A DNA stretch of 12,838 nucleotides from Gammaproteobacteria bacterium (GTDB lineage: Bacteria; Pseudomonadota; Gammaproteobacteria; UBA1113): contig JAIELR010000098.1 of NCBI GenBank assembly GCA_019752835.1, positions 1 through 12,838 on the forward strand, given 5' to 3'. This document shows, piece by piece, positions 5,724-12,838 of the stretch; position 1 is the stretch's first letter, and each line of letters starts with the position of its first letter. Position numbers and translations under genes: made by a program. The notes under the pieces are model-generated. The model was not told where the DNA came from, ran no database searches, and saw nothing but the letters and a program-made list of their open reading frames with translations.

Positions 5724-6901
5724 ATCCGGTTCGTTGGCCATTGCATCCCCATCCTATTCAGGAGGAGTCATTGTTATCCTGGCTTGCCCGTATTGCTGCC
5801 TGTTATGGTCTGAGCACTAAAGAGATTCTGAAGCATGATTTAGGATTTCACAGCACAGTAGAGGATTTAAACAAATCAGTACCACCGGACTTATCGACCT
5901 TATTATCTCAGCGTACAGGACTCCCGGAGGAAAAAATCTATACCATGACGCTGTCTGCCTGGTCGCCTCTATTGCTCGATGATTTCACACTTTCAGAGAG
6001 GAATTTTGATACGTATGTCCGTCAATTTTTTATTTTCTTCCCATCAATTTCGACTAAAAGATATCGTCCAAAATCCTTATGGAGACCTTGGTTCAGCCCT
6101 GTCTCAGTCAAATACCAAGCCTGTCCGCGCTGCATTGAGCGTCAACCGAGAGGAGTAATGGCACTTGTCTGGGGTTTGCCTCTGATGCTGAGCTGTCCAC
6201 AGCATGCGTGTTGGTTACGCCGTTGCTATAGCTATCAAGGACAGTTTGTTGATTGGCGGGATGAATCAGAGGCAATATCCGATGCTCCTCTTGATGTTCA
6301 ACGCATGGATCAGCGCACCTGGTCAGCACTGACAATAGGGCAGGTAGAGTTGCCGCAACGAAATGTTCATGGTGGTGTTTGGCTTCGTTTACTACGTACC
6401 TTGCTGGATGAGTTGCATATTCCTGTCTCAATCAATAGCTCTTGTTATGCTGAGCCCATCATCGATATATGGACCTCATTGGATCTGCTCCCTCGCGGGG
6501 CAGAAAGCAGTTGGAAACCCTATGAGTTTTTGCCTGAATCAGTACAGAAAGCTACCTTGAGGGCAGCAGCCAGGGCAATGGATCGAATCGAAAGTGAATT
6601 GATAGCGCCTGAAGGAAAGCACACGGCTTTCTTTTTAAAAAAACCTACTCCTCATAGAACTTTCCCTTCTTTTCAAAAAAAACCGCCTATTCTGCCAGCA
6701 AAAGCAGAGCCGGTGTGCGCTTGGAAAGAGCTGAATGATTATGCGGATGAATGTTTGAAGAAGGCAAAAACCGATCGACAAATGGCAAAGAATTTGCGTG
6801 ATTTGGCCATTTTGGGACGAACTGCTCCGCTCCTTATCAAGGAGGTTGATCAATTATTGCTGGATTGTGGTGTGCCCGTGGAATTTTTGGTGCCAGATTA
6901 A
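5720..6901 (+). CDS. tniQ: TniQ, zinc-binding transposition targeting protein
   Basis: TniQ (TnsD/TniQ family) is needed for transposition in Tn402/Tn5053 elements and takes part in target choice. The 393-aa product begins with the family motif LHPHPIQEESLLSWLARIA. It carries a zinc-ribbon pattern C135-x2-C138 ... C159-x2-H162 (ACPRC ... SCPQH). Its length is close to the roughly 400 aa usual for the family. It overlaps the tniB stop by 4 nt (ATGA). In known Tn402 and Tn5053 a res site and the tniR resolvase gene come next; here neither is present. The last 64 bp of the tniQ region are duplicated in diverged form at 11614-11677. Confidence 0.93.
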   Translation: MNPVRWPLHPHPIQEESLLSWLARIAACYGLSTKEILKHDLGFHSTVEDLNKSVPPDLSTLLSQRTGLPEEKIYTMTLSAWSPLLLDDFTLSERNFDTYVRQFFIFFPSISTKRYRPKSLWRPWFSPVSVKYQACPRCIERQPRGVMALVWGLPLMLSCPQHACWLRRCYSYQGQFVDWRDESEAISDAPLDVQRMDQRTWSALTIGQVELPQRNVHGGVWLRLLRTLLDELHIPVSINSSCYAEPIIDIWTSLDLLPRGAESSWKPYEFLPESVQKATLRAAARAMDRIESELIAPEGKHTAFFLKKPTPHRTFPSFQKKPPILPAKAEPVCAWKELNDYADECLKKAKTDRQMAKNLRDLAILGRTAPLLIKEVDQLLLDCGVPVEFLVPD

Positions 6902-7187
6902 TAGCGTATAAAATAGACAGTTATTCTTAAAAAAAGAAAATATTCAATCAAAAAATTCTTAGAATTTATTGTTTTGTAGGATATACGCTGCAAAAATAGT
7001 GTTGCGCCTCAGAAATAAACTTTGTTAAAATGGCCTACAGGTGGGTTATTTAAGAACACGAATTCTGTTTAAAGAACAATTGAAAAAGAAACCTCCTGTT
7101 GATCATTGAAATTCATTAGACCTCTCAAGATTGGTGTCAAATTGCGTTATCGCTTATAATGCAATGATTCTTGATAAAATATGCTAG
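6902..7187. other. Non-coding spacer after tniQ
   Basis: I see no gene here on either strand; the longest ATG-started frames are under 20 codons. The first 26 bases continue the segment duplicated at 11652-11677. A 15-bp palindrome AAATTCT-T-AGAATTT lies at 6953-6967 and is too AT-rich to be a good terminator. The expected tniR gene and res site are absent. The right part holds the candidate promoter at 7131-7160. Confidence 0.5.
7131..7160 (+). promoter_or_regulatory. Candidate promoter for the HEPN/TPR/ankyrin gene
   Basis: TTGGTG (7131-7136) and a perfect TATAAT (7155-7160) are separated by 18 bp. Transcription would begin about 200 bp before the gene and run through the transposase remnant. 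A second, weaker TATAAA lies at 7323-7328, nearer the start codon. Confidence 0.35.
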
Positions 7188-7307
7188 CGACTGTGTGCGA
7201 CTGTTGGCAAGAAGAAAGCCAAAGAAATAATGAGCAAGATATCACCCGTTGCTTGGCAACATACCACATTTACAGGTCGATACCACTTTAAGAATCATGA
7301 CGGTTAA
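7188..7307 (+). pseudogene. C-terminal remnant of a Tn3-family transposase (tnpA)
   Basis: A frame ending in TAA at 7305-7307 reads KEIMSKISPVAWQHTTFTG and then RYHFKNHDG. The block ISPVAWxH...GRYxF is the usual extreme C-terminus of Tn3-family transposases. A TAG at 7185-7187 closes the frame on the left and there is no start codon or further tnpA sequence, so only about the last 40 codons remain. I see no 38-bp Tn3 inverted repeat beside it. It shows that another transposon was once joined here, directly upstream of the cargo gene. The match is from memory of the family. Confidence 0.7.
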
Positions 7308-7368
7308 TATTGATTTCGATACTATAAATTGCGGCAATTAAACTACACTTTCATTGGGATAAGTTAAT

Positions 7369-10300
7369 ATGATAAGTATTGAAAAAAAAATACATGATAT
7401 TGAGCAACTGAGTACATTGATAAACTTATTAGTGACGACTGAAAAATCTTTAGCAGGTCAAACTAAACTATTAGAAGAGCTTAATCTAATCTTTTGCGCT
7501 TTGATAAGAAACTATAAAATTGAAAATATAATCCGGAATAAATATGGAAGGTTTAATGCATTCAAAAAATATGCACTTAACGCCAATGGAATACACTTTG
7601 ATTTATTGGCCAATGCGATTGTAATTTTTGGTGAGGAATCACAGAATGCTATTGCGAGAACAATTTTAGAACAAAGTAAAGATATTTTTTTTGCAGAAAT
7701 GCACTTGTTGGGAGAAAGCATGGCGACAATTGTTAACACAGAAATACACTTGTTAGCACAAGAAGCACATTCCAACCTTGAACTTACAAAAAAATTAAAA
7801 GATTGTAAAAAATCTTTACCGGAAATTCCCCAAGCTACTGTAGATAGCAGGCTTATCTTTACTGAAAGTACAACAGAGGTATTTTTTTGTAAAAAACTCT
7901 TAAACTATACGCGCCAATTATTAATATCTTATCCTAACCTCTTGTCTGCGGATAAGATGAGCCGTGAAGAACGATATATTTTTGCTTATATGTTAGCCAT
8001 TACTTGGCAGGCTTTTGATAGCATTCCTTTTGCTCTAAAACAACAAAAATTTGATGAACTATTTCGCTTAATGAAGAAAACTAGACACGGTATAGCACAT
8101 GGCCACAGCAGATTAATCTATAATTTTGAAGAAAACTTAATTGATGCGCTTAAAGAGAAATCACTTCTTTTTTTTCAGAAAACATGCAATCTATTTGAGG
8201 AAATAGAAAATTTCTCAAACCAAATTCATAGCTATGAAAATATTATAAATCTCCAGAAAACAAGTAATTTATGGAATAATGGAGCTATTTTTGGTGAAGT
8301 GCAGACAGCTATGATTGAGCTTGGCTCACTATTTGGAGTTACCGTAAAGAAACCGCCCGTTCCAAAAGTAAAAATCCAGACTAATAAAGGTAAAAAAGAA
8401 AAAAAACCTCAAAAGGTTGTTACTATTTCTGATTTAAAGGCAAAATTAGATGGATTACGTAAATCGATTGACGGCATTGACGCTAAATTATCTCTTCTAG
8501 ATGGTGATAAAAATAGTAGGGAAAGGGAAGCATTATTTAAAGAGAAAAGAGGTATTGTACCTACAGAAGAAATGGTCAGAAACCATTTTATTAACGAGCG
8601 GACAAAACTAGAAATTTTAGAAAAAGAAACTTTGCTGCAATATCAAACTCTTTTGGCAGAAAACCCTGATATTGAATCAAGTGAGGCTAAAAAAGAGAAG
8701 AAAATTAACAAAAACTTGGAACGCCCCACGCAAGAAATATCTAAAATCCTAGAAAAAATGGCACGCGAATGCGAATATTTAGAAGAGTTGCTAAATAAGA
8801 AAACAGTCCATGATTTTGTCATAGAATATGCAATGACAGTGGTGGGGCAATTAGGCAGAGATTTAAACGATGCGCGAGAGAAGGATACTCGAATTGACAG
8901 TTTGGCTCCCAGCGAATATTTAGAATCTCTTCATGCAACCATACAAATGCGTAATAGCAAACTTCATAACATTATCAAGGCAGGTAATGTTTCATTAGCA
9001 GAAATGCTTTTTAGAGATACTCTGCCTATGCTGCCCGAAATTCAGGCTATGCGTAATGTGATTGAAATCACAGAACAAGATATAGCATCTCAAATCAACA
9101 TAGCGGCTTGGTTTACCTTGGGATATTCCTATCTGCAATTACGAAAATACGATAAGGCCATTGAAACCTTTAAGTCTATTCAAACTTCTTTTTTAAATCA
9201 CGCGGTTAGTCCTACACCGATACTTAATACCTACATTGGATTAGCCACAGCCTATGGCAATAAAGCGAATGATTATTATGGAGCTGATAGAGGAGAATGG
9301 GAAAAAATATTGTTAAACAAGTGTTATTACCTAACTCATTGCCTAGAGTTAATTATAAGCTTAGGTACAAACTTTGAAACAGGTGATCAAAAACTCCAGG
9401 TTACTAAATTGTTTGATCCAACCATCGAGTCGGGTAATATCAACGTTATTACGGATATTCTTCAAGCAGTACCCAATCATTTAAAAGTAGCTACTTTACT
9501 CAATAATTGTGCCGGTGCATATGCGCTGCTAGGTTACCATGACTTTCAAGTTCGTTGCTTAGAGAAAGCAATACAAATTGCTCATCAGTTGAAAGATGGG
9601 GTTCGTGAATCTAAATATCTGAACAACTTAGCTGTATATTGTTATGAAACGGCAAAACAGCAGGATAAAAATTTACCGCAAGGATCCCATAATGTGGAGT
9701 TTCATGGGCACTTACAGGCTGAACGAGCAATTGCTTGTGCATGGCAAGCTAAAAGGTTATTAGAATATAATAATAACCAGCATTCATTATTTTACATCGA
9801 TATTTGCATTAATTTATGTAAAGCATTATTGCTTTCTCACCATCCTTATTTAATTGCTACTTCGCTGGAAGTGCTTCAATTAGCTCAGCAAGTAATAACG
9901 ACTTTACCAGCGAGGAAAAAAGATTTTGAGATTAAATCATTAAATCAAATTCAAGCAGAACATACTAAAATTATCACCGCCCTTAAAGACTATAAGCAGA
10001 TACCAGCAGATTATTTTTCAACTATTAATAAAAATACGAAAGAACTCTGGTTAATGTCGGTTGTCACGCGAGGTCTTGCGGGGGTTTACCAAGATTTAGC
10101 GATAAATTTAGATTTAAGTCATGAGTTCGATACAGTGATTAATATGGCTTCTGATGAAGAAGACGAAATTACGAAAATAAGAAGATTACACGTTAACGGG
10201 GTAAAAAAATATACTGAAAGTAATTTTCAAGATGCTGTTGATTATTTTTTACAAATATTATCATTGATGAATGCTCCCTATTTTACGAATGAAAATATGG

Positions 10301-11337
10301 TTACTACTCAAAAAAGGATATGGATAGATTTAGGTAAAGCCTATTATGGTTTAGAGAAATTTGCGGAAGCCGCCAATTATTTTGAAAAATGTATTGATTT
10401 AGTGATTGCGGATCAAATTAAACTTGACGACGAAATAGTAGATTTGCTGGTTAGGTTAGGCAAAATTAACTCGATCCTACCTACTCGCTTCATATCCCTA
10501 TGTGAATTAATAGATGAAAAATATAGAACGTATTCTTCTAGTTTTAATAAATATGATCTCATGTTGCAAAATTTAGCGATTCAATGCCTTAATTCCTGCG
10601 AGTATGAGAAAGCTCTCGTCATTCAAGCACGAGTCGTCAATTCGCTTACCTCTCTTCAGTTATCTGGCAATCAAGCACTATTGGAGGTTGCGATTAAATT
10701 ATTAGCATCTGCTCAAAATAATTATCAATTTGATTTAAATACGCAACAAGTTGAGTTATCTAAAAAATTTGACTTTTATTTAAATATTAACCGACAATTA
10801 AATTTTATTAAAAAAATTTACACTAATGATGCATTGGATAACGCCATTAAAGCCTCTAAAGAATTATTAAAATCTTTACGCGAACAACTTGCAAAAGACA
10901 ATGCCTCTTTAGAGACGACCTTAGCGGGACTAAGAGGAGTCAATTTTTTTAAGGGAGTACAGCACATCAGTATCCTAGATCGTTTAGTAAAAAAATATGC
11001 CTTAAAAGATCAATCCCAATCAGAATTAGAGAAGGGATTGCGGCAAGCAGCAGTTAATGGGTATGAGGACGATTTACGGCATTTCATTTCTCATGTAGCG
11101 AATATTAATAGCATAAGTCCTTCGAGCGGAAATACAGCGCTTCATTGGGCAGCTAAAAATGCGCATATTGGGTGTATTAAATTATTACTGGCCAATTATG
11201 CAATGAGAGAGGTTTTAAATAAGGAACAATTAAAGCCAGAAGATCTCCTTCCAGCAGAGCATGCTGCAAAACAATTATTTGTAAAGACTCCCAGAAGCTC
11301 CCCTCTAGGATTTGTTGAGATCAGTCAGCTGCCCTAA
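7369..11337 (+). CDS. Large HEPN-like/coiled-coil/TPR/ankyrin protein, 1322 aa, transposon cargo
   Basis: I do not recognise this as a named gene. Residues about 160-290 are helical and contain KKTRHGIAHGH, an R239-x4-H244 motif like the catalytic RX4-6H of HEPN ribonucleases. Residues 325-350 are a Lys/Pro-rich linker (KGKKEKKPQK), followed by a likely coiled coil to about 480. TPR-like helical pairs occur near 578-611 (LGYSYLQLRKYDKAIETF), 711-744, 939-970, 982-1015 (LGKAYYGLEKFAEAANYFEK) and 1067-1095. Ankyrin repeats lie at about 1220-1280 (NTALHWAAKNAHIGCIKLLL). There is no signal peptide or membrane span. The start has only a weak GGGA 9 nt upstream. The gene is visibly more AT-rich than tniABQ, which suggests separate origin. 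Its stop overlaps a small membrane-peptide start. A defence/toxin HEPN protein or a secreted host-interaction protein are both possible; the RX4H reading favours RNA cleavage but is unproven. Confidence 0.8.
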   Translation: MISIEKKIHDIEQLSTLINLLVTTEKSLAGQTKLLEELNLIFCALIRNYKIENIIRNKYGRFNAFKKYALNANGIHFDLLANAIVIFGEESQNAIARTILEQSKDIFFAEMHLLGESMATIVNTEIHLLAQEAHSNLELTKKLKDCKKSLPEIPQATVDSRLIFTESTTEVFFCKKLLNYTRQLLISYPNLLSADKMSREERYIFAYMLAITWQAFDSIPFALKQQKFDELFRLMKKTRHGIAHGHSRLIYNFEENLIDALKEKSLLFFQKTCNLFEEIENFSNQIHSYENIINLQKTSNLWNNGAIFGEVQTAMIELGSLFGVTVKKPPVPKVKIQTNKGKKEKKPQKVVTISDLKAKLDGLRKSIDGIDAKLSLLDGDKNSREREALFKEKRGIVPTEEMVRNHFINERTKLEILEKETLLQYQTLLAENPDIESSEAKKEKKINKNLERPTQEISKILEKMARECEYLEELLNKKTVHDFVIEYAMTVVGQLGRDLNDAREKDTRIDSLAPSEYLESLHATIQMRNSKLHNIIKAGNVSLAEMLFRDTLPMLPEIQAMRNVIEITEQDIASQINIAAWFTLGYSYLQLRKYDKAIETFKSIQTSFLNHAVSPTPILNTYIGLATAYGNKANDYYGADRGEWEKILLNKCYYLTHCLELIISLGTNFETGDQKLQVTKLFDPTIESGNINVITDILQAVPNHLKVATLLNNCAGAYALLGYHDFQVRCLEKAIQIAHQLKDGVRESKYLNNLAVYCYETAKQQDKNLPQGSHNVEFHGHLQAERAIACAWQAKRLLEYNNNQHSLFYIDICINLCKALLLSHHPYLIATSLEVLQLAQQVITTLPARKKDFEIKSLNQIQAEHTKIITALKDYKQIPADYFSTINKNTKELWLMSVVTRGLAGVYQDLAINLDLSHEFDTVINMASDEEDEITKIRRLHVNGVKKYTESNFQDAVDYFLQILSLMNAPYFTNENMVTTQKRIWIDLGKAYYGLEKFAEAANYFEKCIDLVIADQIKLDDEIVDLLVRLGKINSILPTRFISLCELIDEKYRTYSSSFNKYDLMLQNLAIQCLNSCEYEKALVIQARVVNSLTSLQLSGNQALLEVAIKLLASAQNNYQFDLNTQQVELSKKFDFYLNINRQLNFIKKIYTNDALDNAIKASKELLKSLREQLAKDNASLETTLAGLRGVNFFKGVQHISILDRLVKKYALKDQSQSELEKGLRQAAVNGYEDDLRHFISHVANINSISPSSGNTALHWAAKNAHIGCIKLLLANYAMREVLNKEQLKPEDLLPAEHAAKQLFVKTPRSSPLGFVEISQLP

Positions 11338-11477
11338 TGGAGTCCATAAAAAAGAGTGGGGCAACTCAGGTTAAAAAAACATACGGAATCACGGTGCTAG
11401 CCGCTTGGCTACTCATTGTAACAGCTTTGTATGGTAGTGTTTGTAACATACTTAGTATGCTGAAAATGTTCATTTAA
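11337..11477 (+). CDS. Small single-span membrane peptide, 46 aa, translationally coupled to the large gene
   Basis: The ATG at 11337 shares its A with the stop of the upstream gene (TAATG), and the frame runs 46 codons to TAA at 11475-11477. The N-terminus is basic (MESIKKSGATQVKK), then comes one hydrophobic stretch at about residues 16-41 including VLAAWLLIVTALYG, and a short tail with one lysine. This is a typical single membrane span with the basic end probably in the cytoplasm. There is no Shine-Dalgarno sequence, so translation would depend on ribosomes finishing the large gene and restarting. The tight coupling suggests a partner role: membrane anchor, small toxin, or inhibitor of the large protein. 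I know no homologue. A chance frame of this length cannot be excluded. Confidence 0.55.
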   Translation: MESIKKSGATQVKKTYGITVLAAWLLIVTALYGSVCNILSMLKMFI

Positions 11478-11612
11478 CTATCAAAATTTTCTTAATCGAA
11501 GCTACAGTTTATTCAAATATGGGTATAATATTACTAAAGAACACCAAAAACCGTACAAAAATGCGTCAATCTCGCTGGAATATATAAAAGAGGCAAATAT
11601 GTAGAATTACCC
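11478..11612. other. Short AT-rich spacer after the cargo genes
   Basis: I see no gene, and no terminator hairpin with a U-run. A frame just before the tniQ remnant reads NLAGIYKRGKYVELPN and joins the tniQ tail without a stop, but it does not resemble TniQ upstream of that point, so it marks a recombination joint or chance. Confidence 0.35.
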
Positions 11613-11651
11613 AATTGTGCTGTGCCTGCTGAATTTTTGGTGCCCGATTAA
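11613..11651 (+). pseudogene. Second, diverged copy of the tniQ 3' end (remnant)
   Basis: The frame reads NCAVPAEFLVPD and a stop, against DCGVPVEFLVPD and a stop at the end of the intact tniQ. The DNA similarity runs without gaps from 11614 to 11677 against 6864 to 6927, 53 of 64 bases, and so includes 26 bp beyond the stop. The two copies are exactly 4750 bp apart. The divergence means this is not a recent duplication of the same gene but more likely the end of a related second Tni transposon. Confidence 0.75.
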
Positions 11652-11710
11652 TGGTGTATAAAACCGATACTTATTCTGCGTCATAGAATTGCACTTCGGG
11701 TTTATTTTGC

Positions 11711-12754
11711 TCACGAGACAATCTCTAATTGTTTCAGTCGGCCTAAGGCTTCTGCTTTTTCCTGCGTTAAAAACAATTTTTCATGGCGCAGTGTGTCGAT
11801 TTTATCTTCAGCTTGTTGTAGATTTAAAGAGAGGGTTTTTATTTGTTCGCTCTGAATCGCTATGCGGGTGTGGTATTCCAGTAATTCTTGTTCTTTTTTT
11901 TTGTTATCCTGCGCGAGTTGTTCAAGTTGGTATTGTTGCTGGCGAGTGCGCTCCTGATAGAGTAAGGCATTCTTTTCATGTTGTTCACATCGCTCCTCAA
12001 GCGTCGCATTTTTTTCAATCAATTGTTGGTATTCATGTTGCAATTGCACCAATGTTTGGGCTTGCACCTGGGCTTGTTGTCTGGTTTGCTGTAATTGCTC
12101 TTGGCTAGTTGTCAATTGCAGACGTAAGTTAGCGATGTCTTGTTGCGATGCCATTTGTTGCCGCTCCATCGTAAGTGTATGCTCGGTATGGAGTTGCTGT
12201 ATAGACGCCTGATAATGCTCAAGGTTGGACTGAATGTGACGAGCCAATTGATGCAGTTTTTCATTATCCGCCTGGGTGTCTGCCAACTGCTGACCACGCG
12301 CCTCATAATGCGCCTCTAAACGAGAAAGTTCTTGTTGCAGGGTTTGTAATTGCTGCTCAGTTTGGTTCTGGTGGTTTTGGGTCGTCGCTAATTTTTCTTC
12401 TGTATCATGCAGTTTACGGACGAGTTCTTGATACGTATTTTTCAAGGCAGACAGCTGCACTTGCCCCGCTTGTTTATCCGTTTCATAAGCTATCGCTTCC
12501 TGTACAACACGCTCATCGGCAAGGGCTTGCAACTGCTCCCATAGGCCTGTGACGACCGATAGCAGCACAGAAGGAAGCTTGCCTTGCCTTTCACCTTGTG
12601 TCGCTTTCCACTCATTTAAATAACGGGCAATGGTGGTTTTGCTGCCTGTGCCAAGAATATCGCGGATGCCATCCACCGTGGGTAATTTTCCGCGACCCTG
12701 CAATTGCCGTGCTGCATCTGCGACTTCATTTTGAGTAATGCCTGTGCGTCCCAT
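11711..12754 (-). CDS. KfrA-like DNA-binding coiled-coil protein, 347 aa
   Basis: Residues 1-60 match the KfrA N-terminal DNA-binding domain (GITQNEVADAARQLQGRGK, then PTVDGIRDILGTGSKTTIARYLNEW), a helix-turn-helix region found in plasmid proteins. From about residue 90 to the end the sequence is Gln/Glu/Leu-rich with heptad character, a very long alpha-helical coiled coil. KfrA of RK2 (about 308 aa) is an autorepressor that forms filaments and aids plasmid stability. I start at the ATG at 12754 because AAGGAG lies 5 nt upstream; an in-frame ATG at 12775 has only a poor purine run. The gene faces left, towards the transposon remnants, and its stop lies 34 bp right of the end of the second tniQ-tail similarity. 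The role here is inferred to be plasmid segregation or nucleoid-like organisation. Confidence 0.88.
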   Translation of the reverse strand: MGRTGITQNEVADAARQLQGRGKLPTVDGIRDILGTGSKTTIARYLNEWKATQGERQGKLPSVLLSVVTGLWEQLQALADERVVQEAIAYETDKQAGQVQLSALKNTYQELVRKLHDTEEKLATTQNHQNQTEQQLQTLQQELSRLEAHYEARGQQLADTQADNEKLHQLARHIQSNLEHYQASIQQLHTEHTLTMERQQMASQQDIANLRLQLTTSQEQLQQTRQQAQVQAQTLVQLQHEYQQLIEKNATLEERCEQHEKNALLYQERTRQQQYQLEQLAQDNKKKEQELLEYHTRIAIQSEQIKTLSLNLQQAEDKIDTLRHEKLFLTQEKAEALGRLKQLEIVS

Positions 12755-12775
12755 CGAGACTCCTTTGTTTTTCAT

Positions 12776-12838
12776 TCTTTTTTACATAACACGTAATATA
12801 ACACTGAATTGAGTCAATTTAAAACACGTATCATTTTT
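12776..12838 (-). promoter_or_regulatory. Control region of the KfrA-like gene
   Basis: A perfect palindrome AATTGA-G-TCAATT lies at 12807-12819 and contains a minus-strand TTGACT -35-like box. Direct repeats of AACACGTA lie at 12788-12795 and 12823-12830, 35 bp apart. No good -10 sits at normal distance: TATATT follows after 11 bp and TATGTA after 23 bp. KfrA proteins repress their own promoters, so these repeats are operator candidates. Confidence 0.4.

Noticed and set aside
6953..6967. AAATTCT-T-AGAATTT as a terminator for tniABQ
   Set aside because: The stem is almost all A/T and is not followed by a T-run, so it is unlikely to stop transcription.
6996..7016. GTGTTGCGCCTCAGAAA as a degenerate TniA-binding repeat
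   Set aside because: It aligns only with a gap and several mismatches and has no partner repeats around it.
11452..11472. GCTGAAAATG resembling the inner part of the transposon tip
   Set aside because: The match is about 8 bases, lacks the terminal GACA, and lies within the small membrane-peptide frame.
11681..11720. Possible right end of the Tni transposon next to the KfrA-like stop (ends in GAGACA)
   Set aside because: Reversed, it shares only TGTC with the tip at 2991 and no convincing binding repeats, so I do not call it an end.
11689..12108. 139-codon plus-strand frame opposite the KfrA-like gene
   Set aside because: It is antisense to a well-supported coiled-coil coding sequence and has no recognisable domain or ribosome binding site.

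Overview
The window looks like an accessory, probably plasmid, segment from an AT-rich gammaproteobacterium. The mix of a Tn402/Tn5053-type transposition module, a HicAB pair, a KfrA-like coiled-coil protein and a very large TPR/ankyrin protein resembles Legionella or another member of the Legionellales. That assignment is inference from gene style; no core gene or rRNA fixes the species.

Layout. Bases 1-134 are the end of an IS21-like insertion sequence. Bases 135-770 hold no convincing gene but many short inverted repeats, one consensus DnaA box and an oriT-like motif. Bases 772-2440 are a leftward block: a small unknown gene, hicB, hicA, and a gene for a protein with a C-terminal ribbon-helix-helix (RHH) domain. 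Seven copies of the palindrome TTACGNCGTAA sit in the spacers of this block, and two of them bracket the RHH gene's promoter. They look like operators of one small regulon. Bases 2573-2990 are AT-rich and carry two head-to-head DnaA boxes, so a replication origin may lie there.

At 2991 a Tn402/Tn5053-family transposon begins with a typical terminal inverted repeat and four TniA-type binding repeats. It is followed by a tight tniA-tniB-tniQ operon. No tniR/res module and no recognisable opposite end are visible. Beyond tniQ the DNA is a mosaic: a spacer, the last codons of a Tn3-family transposase, and then an AT-rich cargo gene for a 1322-residue protein. That protein has a HEPN-like RX4H motif, a coiled-coil middle, TPR-like repeats and C-terminal ankyrin repeats. 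Its stop codon overlaps the start of a 46-codon membrane-peptide gene (TAATG). A diverged second copy of the tniQ 3' end follows at about 11614, so the cargo lies between two tniQ tails exactly 4750 bp apart. The window closes with a leftward KfrA-like gene and its AT-rich control region.

How the parts may work together: the left block and the KfrA-like gene look like plasmid maintenance functions, and the Tni module is the mobility machinery. The HEPN/TPR/ANK protein with its coupled membrane peptide is the most likely undescribed system. It could be a defence or toxin module, or a host-interaction protein; the sequence alone does not decide between these.
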